Assembly: GCF_000002235.5 (NCBI RefSeq)
Contig: NW_022145607.1
Location: 310,001 to 374,000 of the forward strand
Direction: 5' to 3'
Origin: Strongylocentrotus purpuratus
Taxonomy: Eukaryota > Echinodermata > Echinoidea > Camarodonta > Strongylocentrotidae
DNA: 64,000 bases
This document shows positions 56,972-64,000 of the stretch, piece after piece. The notes beneath the pieces were generated by a model, which ran no database searches, had not been told where the DNA came from, and saw only the letters and a program-made list of their open reading frames with translations. A program made the position numbers and the translations under genes. Positions within the stretch are counted from its first letter, which is position 1, and each line of letters begins with the position of its first letter.

Positions 56972-58263
56972 TGTATCTTAATTGTGCAATTAATGTATTC
57001 GATTTTGTTTGTTGAGAAAAAAAGAATAAAATAACATTCCAAATCTATAACTACAACAAAATCAATCCCCCCAATACAAAAACACGCCAGCCACTATGAA
57101 ATGGACAACTCCCATGTACCACGCACACTGTTCGAGGCACCTGTAAAATTATGGATCTTCAGCGATAGGTCCCTCAGAAACTAGTGCTAAGGTCATCACA
57201 GAGAATTTATGATTTCAACTGAAGCCTCTCAGTGCATAGTGCATTAATTTTTGTTCAAATTTCATTTTTTCCCCCTTTCATTGTGTTGTTGGTACTTGAG
57301 CTATCGTTGGATCAATGGATGCGGTTAACAGCGTGGATTATGTGGATTTATCACATTTAGATTCTGAGTATTGGCAGCGAACTATATCATATTGAAAAGG
57401 ATGCAATTCATAGTTGTATGTGTGAATATTACAAGAATATGGTGACGTGTCGATTATGAACGGCGGGCTTCGAAATCTACTCAATCCATCAAAAAATAAG
57501 AAATCTAGCTGTAATAAATGCACAGACAAGAAAGTTTTAAAAAAAAGAAAAGAAAGAAGATAGATGCTAGAATGATGACATTGACGAGGATTCAAATTTT
57601 GATTAAAAAATAATCAAAGTGTGTTCGGAGGTCATATGTATTACAATTTTTTAGAAAGGTTTATCCACCAGCATGTTGGTGAACACTATTTTCAATTTCA
57701 GTCGGTTATGAGCATATGGTCATGGCAGGTTTTGTCCTTGTAGAACCTTTTCAAACTCTTGCAAATGCAGCAGCAGTAAAACTACAAACTATATTTCATA
57801 ACGACCACCCCACCGAAAAATCCTTTCACATCTTAGGAACCTCCTAAGATACAAGAATTCGACATAGCAAAATACAAAGAAATCTTATAACCTTTGCTTT
57901 TGGCTAATCCCTTTTCGCTACCAATGTGCCCTCCCCGGCCTCTCCGTGAGGTTAACAGAAAAACAAAGGTAGAGAGATAAACCCTACTGTTCCTAGAAGT
58001 TGCCCCAGTATTTCTTCCATGCATGATTCCGGTCTCATGTTGAGGTTTCGGAATAAATATTAAATACTCTATCCCGGCTAAGTCCAACAGTAATTCCAGC
58101 CAAATCCCAGTTACGTACCTGAAATTTCAGTATAAAACAATACAATTTTGACCTGTTACACATTTTTTAATATACATTTGTTATAAGCTATTACTTTCAT
58201 ATATTGTATTGATGAGGTTAGAAGTAAAGGCTAATTGTATTAAGTTTCATCTAATATAATGTC
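56972..58263. repeat. Large direct repeat, copy A (1.3 kb)
   Basis: The copy runs from TTGTATCTTAATTGTGCAAT to TAAGTTTCATCTAATATAAT. It aligns over most of its length with copies B and C, but lacks the GGAATGGATAACTC to microsatellite segments they contain. It carries a minus-strand frame of 84 residues (57833-58087; LTSRRGRGGHIGSEKG is its most distinctive part) that is nearly identical in copy B. That frame opens with a TTG, has no recognised domain, and similarity between copies is equal outside it, so coding is not supported. Confidence 0.88.
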
Positions 58264-58555
58264 AGACCCTGTTTATTATCAAGGTATATTCTATTTTTTG
58301 AGTAAACCTATTTTCTATTTTTGAGTAAGCTTATATTACTTTAAATTGTTGAACCCCTATTTAAAGTGTACCTTTAAACTATGTTTCTATTAAGATCACC
58401 TCTCTGGTATATGCTGCTGGTGAAACAAAGAGATGGGAACAAAGATACCCCTATTCTATAGGCCTTGTTTATGTCTTAAACCCAGACCACTTCCTTTAGT
58501 CGTAGAGTACATAAATCATGAATGACCAGTGGATACACTTACTGGTACCCCTTTG

Positions 58556-58654
58556 CAGGCGCGGATCCAGGATTTCTTAGGGGAGGGGGCCCAACTTTTT
58601 TTTTTTTTTGCTCCCGAAAATTTGAAAATCGCGCCGGCCGAAAAGTCGCTCAGT

Positions 58655-58688
<34 letters not shown>

Positions 58689-58867
58689 AGTGAGCACATT
58701 TTTTTTTTTTGATCCTCAAAAAAATTTCAATTTGCACCCCCCCCCCCCCTTGAGCGCCAGGGGGGGGGCCCAACCCCCAAAAATCGTAAAAATCACGTGA
58801 TTTTACATGATTTTTGTCTCAAGGGGGGGGGGCCCGGGCCCCCGGGCCCCCCCTGGATCCGCCACTG
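58556..58867. mobile_element. 312-bp hAT-type element with exact 8-bp duplication
   Basis: Left CAGGCGCGGATCCAGG and right CCTGGATCCGCCACTG. CCCCTTTG flanks both sides exactly (58548-58555, 58868-58875). It is the reverse of the 54629 family with an extra segment (about 58610-58700) containing CGCGCCGGCCGAAAAGTCGC and a run of about 32 G. No coding content. Confidence 0.93.
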
Positions 58868-58938
58868 CCCCTTTGTCTTGGGAATAGGGAATAGTGGGGT
58901 TGTTTGCCTGGTTTGGAAGAAAGATTGGCTTTCTCGTT

Positions 58939-59044
58939 GAGAGCAAGTTTAGACTTCAAGGCAGATAGACGTGTGATGTAACTTCCCCCAGAAGTTACTA
59001 TGTCGCAGCTTTTTAAGACCTGCCTTGATTTTGTTTCTTAACAG
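58939..59044. repeat. 106-bp direct repeat, copy 1, ends at CAG|GTAAGC
   Basis: Begins GAGAGCAAGTTTAGACTTCA and ends TTTTGTTTCTTAACAG. By eye it is identical to 59416-59521. It contains the perfect stem GTAACTTC-CCCCA-GAAGTTAC. The end, followed by GTAAGC, reads as a combined acceptor and donor. All three plus-strand frames contain stops. Confidence 0.9.
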
Positions 59045-59415
59045 GTAAGCGAACACTCACCTTCCTAAAAGTATATTCATGTTCTATTCTAGTAAATTAT
59101 AGAGATATCACAAGTTCCTAATGCAATTTGAATTAATTGTATGATATTGTTTAGTGTGATTCTCCTTACGTTGGAAAACCCATTGTTATATTTTTATGTG
59201 TTTATCCATTAACTTTTGATACAAGATGGTTGTGACTGTGTATGAATTAAGATACCACTTTCCACAAGCCAGACCTGTTTATAGATATTTCAGTCATTGT
59301 AAAATACTGTTGATTAGATAGTTTAGTGATAGCCCAATAACTACTTGTAAGACGATAAATACTCTTGTTGAATTACTGTGTTCCATATAAAGAAGAATTA
59401 TTATTGATTAAGTAG

Positions 59416-59521
59416 GAGAGCAAGTTTAGACTTCAAGGCAGATAGACGTGTGATGTAACTTCCCCCAGAAGTTACTATGTCGCAGCTTTTTAAGACCTGC
59501 CTTGATTTTGTTTCTTAACAG
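59416..59521. repeat. 106-bp direct repeat, copy 2
   Basis: Identical to 58939-59044 but followed by AGTTCCACCATGG rather than GTAAGC. Its last bases TTTTGTTTCTTAACAG form a good splice-acceptor sequence for the putative exon that follows. The two copies are 477 bp apart. Confidence 0.9.
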
Positions 59522-59900
59522 AGTTCCACCATGGTTCCACCATGGTTCCACTTCCATTTCCCTCGGGACAAGAGTTGGGACTGCTGTCGTTGTTCAGGCA
59601 ACGCTCTCCGCCTGATCGATGTATTTAGTGCTTATTGACGAACGACTTGTGTTTATCATTTGTACTTCATATGAACATCTATTCTTTTCTTCTATTCCCT
59701 AATATGTTTCTACTGTACAGTGTAGTTTACTTTGCTCCTTTTCTATCATTTATTGTACCTGTACGATACATTGTTAAGCTTTGCATGTAGCTGTTTTTGT
59801 AAGAATTGTTTGTTTGAAATCGAAATGCCAGTTGTCACACTGGGAATTTATTATCGGTGTACCTTTGACACTGAATATTAATAAATACCTCTTTGGAATT
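59522..59900 (+). CDS. Candidate terminal exon with poly-A signal
   Basis: After the acceptor-like TTCTTAACAG, a phase-0 frame reads SSTMVPPWFHFHFPRDKS, then WDCCRCSGNALRLIDVFSAY and a stop. AATAAA lies at 59880-59885. The phase fits the signal-peptide exon at 49762-49866, which would give a small cysteine-containing secreted peptide, but nothing else links them and the frame is short. It may equally be non-coding repeat DNA. Confidence 0.15.
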
Positions 59901-60007
59901 ATCATTGGCACAAAATATATGTTTCAGACTTATGTATTTTAATGGATCTCCGTGTTTACTAATCTTAATTAATTGAACCGGCGCAGGCATAGGAAGCCTG
60001 TGTAACA

Positions 60008-61802
60008 ATAATGTTGCACTATTTTGTAAGTTGTATCTTAATTAATGTTTTCGATTTTGTTTGTTGAGGGAAAAAGTATTAAAAAAACACACACATTATT
60101 TTCAAATCAATCATAACATCAACAAAATCACCCCCCCCCCAATAGAAAAAACGCACAGCCACTGTGGAATGGATAACTCTCTTTGCAGGCACAGCGTGTG
60201 TATGTGGAGGGGGGGGGGGGGGGGGTGGGTGGGAGGGGAATTGTGTGTATTTTGGACAAAGGTGTGAATTGATAATTGGTTTCCGATTTATTTCTTTATA
60301 GTTTACATTCTTAGTTTTTCATTTCTTGATGAAGGATATAAATCAAATGTACCATGCAATCATAGTGTTCGAGGCACCTGTAAAATTATGGATCTTCAGT
60401 AATAGGTCCCTCAAAAACTAGTGCTAAGCTCGTCACAGAGAATTTATGATTTCAACTGAAGCCTCTCAGTGCATAGTGCATTAATTTTTGTTCAAATTTC
60501 ATTTTTACTCTCCATGTTTGATCATCATGGTGTTTTTGGTACTTGAGCTATCGTTGGATTGATGGATGCGGTTAACAGCGTTGGTGTATTATGTGGATTT
60601 ATCATATTTAGATTCTGAATATTGGCAGCAAATTATATCATATCGAAAAGGATGCAATTCATAGTTGTACACAATAATTGCCAGTTAATATATTCTCTAT
60701 TTCTCCATCTCTCTCTCTCCCTCTCTCTCTCTCTCTCTCGGGCATAAAGAAAATATGAATATAATATAGGGCTTTGATTAAGACAACTCGAACATTTTAT
60801 CAGTATTGAACAGGGGGAAAGAAATGGGTACGAAAATAATCAAAACGAACATCTAAGATACCTACTAAATGTTCATTCGTGATGGAAACGAACGCAGGTA
60901 TGTTAAAATGTGAAATAATTATTTATAGAGGGATGATGAATCAATTATTTGACGTTGATTGATTCGTTAATTACACGAATATGGTGACGTGTCGATTATG
61001 AACGGCGGGCTTCGACATCTACTCAATCCATCAAAAAATAAGAAATCTAGCTGTAATAAATGCACAGACAAGAAAGTTAAAAAAAAGAAAAAGAAAAGAA
61101 AGAAGATAGATGCCAGAATGATGACATTGACGAGTATTCAAATTTTGATTAAAAAATAATCAAAGTGTATTCGGAGGTCATATGTATTACAATTTTTTAG
61201 AAAGGTTTATCCACCAGCATGTTGGTGAACACTATTTTCAATTTCAGTCGGTTATGAGCATATAGTCATGGCAGATTTCGTCCTTGTAGAACCTTTACAC
61301 ACTCTTGCAAATGCAGCAGCAGTAAAACTACAAACTATATTTCATAATGACCACCCCACCGAAAAATCCTTTCACATCTTAGGAACTTCCTAAGATACAA
61401 GAATTCGACATAGCAAAATACAAAGAAATCTTATAACCTTTGCTTTTGGCTAATCCCTTTTCGCTACCAATGTGCCCTCCCCGGCCTCTCCGTGAGGTTA
61501 ACAGAAAAACAAAGGTAGAGAGATAAACCCTACTGTTCCTAGAAGTCGCCCCAGTATTTCTTCCATGCATGATTCCGGTCTCATGTTGAGGTTTCGGAAT
61601 AAATATTAAATACTCTATCCCGGCTAAGTCCAACAGTAATTCCAGCCAAATCCCAGTTACGTACCTGAAATTTCAGTATAAAACAATACAATTTTGACCT
61701 GTTACACATGTATCAAATATACAGTTGTTATAAGCTATTACTTTCATATATTGTATTGACGAGGTTAGATGTAAAGGCTAATTGTATTAAGTTTCATCTA
61801 AT
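60008..61802. repeat. Large direct repeat, copy B (1.8 kb)
   Basis: Homologous to copy A. Includes a G run near 60210-60225, a (TC)n tract (60706-60739), a 200-bp segment not in A (60740-60960), and the same minus-strand 84-residue frame at 61379-61633 (one visible difference from copy A). Its right end joins copy C without a gap. Confidence 0.88.
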
Positions 61803-63035
61803 ATAATGTTGCACTATCTTGTAAGTTGTATCTTAATTATGCAATTAATGTTTTCGATTTTGTTTGTTGAGGAAAAAAGTATTTCAAAAAAACACATTGC
61901 AAATCAATCATAACATCAACAAAATCCCCCCCCCAAATAAAAAAACACACAGCCACTGTGGAATGGATAACTCTCTTTGCAGGCGCAGCGTGTGTGTATG
62001 TGGAGGGGGGAAGGGGTGGGTGGGAGGGGACTTGTGTGTATTTTGTGTGTATTTTGGACAAAGGTGTGAATTGATAATTGGTTTCCGATTTATTTCTTTA
62101 TAGTTTACATTCTTAGTTTTTCATTTCTTGATGAAGGATATAAATCAAATGTACCATGCAATCATAGTGTTCGAGGCACCTGTAAAATTATGGATCTTCA
62201 GTGATAGGTCCCTCAGAAACTAGTGCTAAGCTCGTCACAGAGAATTTATGATTTCAACTGAAGCCTCTCAGTGCATAGTGCATTAATTTTTGTTCAAATT
62301 TCATTTTTACTCTCCATATTTGATCATCATGGTATTTTTGGCACTTGAGCTACATGTATCGTTGGATTGATGGATGCGGTTAACAGCGTTGGTGTATTAT
62401 GTGGATTTATCACATTTAGATTCTGAATATTGGCAGCAAATTATATCATATTGAAAAGGATGCAATTCATAGTTGTACACAATAATTGTCAGTTATTATA
62501 ATCTCTCTTTCTCCCTCTCCCTCCCCCTCTCTTTCCTCCTCTCTCTCTCTCTCTCTCTCTCCCCCTCTCTCTCTCTTTCGCTCTCGTGCATAAAGAAAAT
62601 ATGAATATAATATTCGGCTTTGCTTATTAAGGACAAATTAAACATTTTATCAGTATTAAACAGAGAGAAAGAAATGGGGAGGAAATGAATCAAAACGAAC
62701 ATTTAAGATACATGAACATGGTGACTTGTCGGTTACTAATGGCAGGATTTGACATCTACTCAATCCATCAACAAATAAGAAATCTAGCTGTAGTACATAC
62801 ACAGACAAGAAGGTTTTAAAAAAGAGAGATGCCAGAATGATGACATTGACGATGATTAAAATTTTGATTAAAAAATAATCAAACTGCGTTCCGAGGTCAT
62901 ATTTAATAACATTTTAGAAAGTTTTATCCACCAGCATGTTGTTGAGCACTATTCGCAATTTAATTTGAATGCGGTGACTTGTCGGTTACGAGCTGAAGGT
63001 CATTGCAGGCTTCGATTTTCTATAATACTAGAAGC
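61803..63035. repeat. Large direct repeat, copy C
   Basis: Directly follows copy B and shares its start (GTTGCACTATCTTGTAAGTT) and a TC tract at 62504-62584. The part after about 62720 is more diverged, and homology fades near 63035. The region equivalent to the 84-residue frame is absent. Confidence 0.8.
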
Positions 63036-63039
63036 TATC

Positions 63040-63490
63040 TAGACAGTACTTCAACAGAAAGCTGGATAGAGACACTTCGTCACATCAAGCTACGAGGGAG
63101 TATATCATCATCTCACCGAATTCTACTCAAACACCGCATCGAAATCAGGTAGGCCCAAATGCCCTTACGTTATTCCTGTTGCACATGAGACGTCTTTCTG
63201 ACTGCGTCAGTTTGTAATTGTATTGAAAATGACATCGATTAATTTGTAGCGCTAAAACAAATAGATGCTGCTTATAAGTATCGGCTTGCATGGTGATGTA
63301 GATATACAGTAGGCTTACACACACTCAAGAAAGAAAGATTACCGACAGTCTTTTCAGGACTCCCCAGTCCTCCCCTTCTCACATGGTGCAACCGTAAGCC
63401 GACTCTATACAAAGTAACAGAATGAGAAGAGAAAAAACATAAAACTCTTAAATAGGTAAATTATACTTTATTATTAAGGGAAGAAGTACA
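63040..63490. other. No gene seen
   Basis: AT-rich DNA after the third large repeat. No exon or terminus was found. Confidence 0.4.
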
Positions 63491-63493
63491 TTT

Positions 63494-63730
63494 TAAAGGT
63501 ATTATGTCCCTTTTGCAGCCAACCTCAAATTCTGTAGAACTTTGCAGGATTTATGAATATGTCATGTATGTCCTATCTGTGAAATTTGAACGTTAGCTGT
63601 GTCCTAATATTCAAATTATGCAAGAAAACCTGTTTACTTGCTAGACTTCACTGTCAGACACTATTGAGTGACTGACTGTTTTTTTTTTCTTCTTTGGTAA
63701 TATAATAACATAAATACAATGAGCTGTAAA
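63494..63730. repeat. Dispersed repeat, copy 2
   Basis: Homologous to 41522-41735, from TTTAAAGGTATTATGTCCCT to AATGAGCTGTAA. It runs directly into the tRNA-Thr-like head at 63731, whereas copy 1 does not, so the two repeats are independent units. Confidence 0.8.
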
Positions 63731-63763
63731 GGGGAGGTCCCGAGTTCGTATCACTAAAGAGCG
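63731..63763 (+). repeat. tRNA-Thr-derived SINE head remnant, copy 2
   Basis: GGGGAGGTCCCGAGTTCGTA then TCACTAAAGAGCGC matches 48833-48866. Only the variable loop and B-box part remains. It again stands immediately before a TTGCGAA-word element, separated by 27 bases here. Confidence 0.55.
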
Positions 63764-63790
63764 CTACTGTCCTTTAATTTAAGGGGGTAT

Positions 63791-64000
63791 CTCACTAAGC
63801 GGCGAATGCTTACAAACGTTGCGAATTTTGGCAGTTGGCGACTAGTATTAGCGACTATAAGAAAAAGTTAGCAATAGTATTAGCGAAGTTTAGCAACTAT
63901 TTGGCAATACTTTGCCACTATTTGTGAATGTTTTGGACCTTTTACGAACCATGGCGAAACCCCAAATTCGCTACATTCGTGGCAAGCATTCACCGCTCAG
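63791..64000. mobile_element. Inverted-repeat element with TTGCGAA words, copy 2, cut by window end
   Basis: The left end CTCACTAAGCGGCGAATGCT and the right end running to CACCGCTCAG match the 48874-49081 element; the last few bases lie beyond the window. The body has TTGGCGACTA, TTAGCGA and TTTGCCACTATTTG words, so its centre differs from copy 1 while both ends are conserved. Confidence 0.8.

Noticed and set aside
57833-58087. Conserved 84-residue protein in two copies
   Set aside because: Conservation equals that of the surrounding repeat, it opens only with TTG, and no domain is recognised.

Overview
This is animal nuclear DNA. The host genes are split by introns with consensus splice sites. 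The repeats include a CR1/L2-type LINE, tRNA-headed SINEs, many short inverted-repeat DNA transposons, TC microsatellites and very long G/C runs. TACATGTA-type words and CAGGCGCGGATCCAGG termini suggest a marine invertebrate deuterostome, most likely an echinoderm or hemichordate. That placement is inference from sequence style. No prokaryotic operon, viral element or LTR element was recognised.

Host genes are sparse. A first coding exon on the minus strand (39445-39715) matches the N-terminal WAVE-homology region of the Nance-Horan syndrome (NHS/guk-holder) family. Its intron would run leftwards, so much of 1-39.4 kb may be intron. A short plus-strand exon (49762-49866) encodes a start and signal peptide and ends at a GT donor; its gene is unknown. 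A weak terminal-exon candidate lies at 59522-59900 and a weak minus-strand exon candidate at 10937-11053.

Layout. 1-4.2 kb: end of a hAT-type element, then two tandem arrays, the second with 18 units each carrying a polypyrimidine stretch, a CT tract and a G run. 4.3-13.3 kb: hairpins, small inverted-repeat elements and TC tracts. 13.3-15.7 kb: a hAT-like element with exact 8-bp target duplications that contains a second one, also with exact 8-bp duplications. 17.6-20.9 kb: a LINE with an uninterrupted 1048-residue endonuclease/reverse transcriptase frame. 25.3-28.2 kb: a Harbinger-like element and a 1.44-kb element with 7-bp duplications. 30.1-30.5 kb: a third carrier of one captured LINE fragment. 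31-39.4 kb: mostly plain, probably intronic. 41.5-56.5 kb: dense accessory DNA with five hAT-type or related elements, elements built from one short word, short-phrase arrays, SINEs and a composite 3.4-kb element with a clean TTAA insertion. 57-63 kb: three direct copies of a 1.3-1.8 kb unit, with two identical 106-bp repeats between the first and second.

The parts interact mainly as nested mobile DNA. Insertions can be ordered by their target duplications, both SINE tails resemble the LINE 3' end, and the same reverse-transcriptase fragment is carried by two different kinds of DNA transposon.
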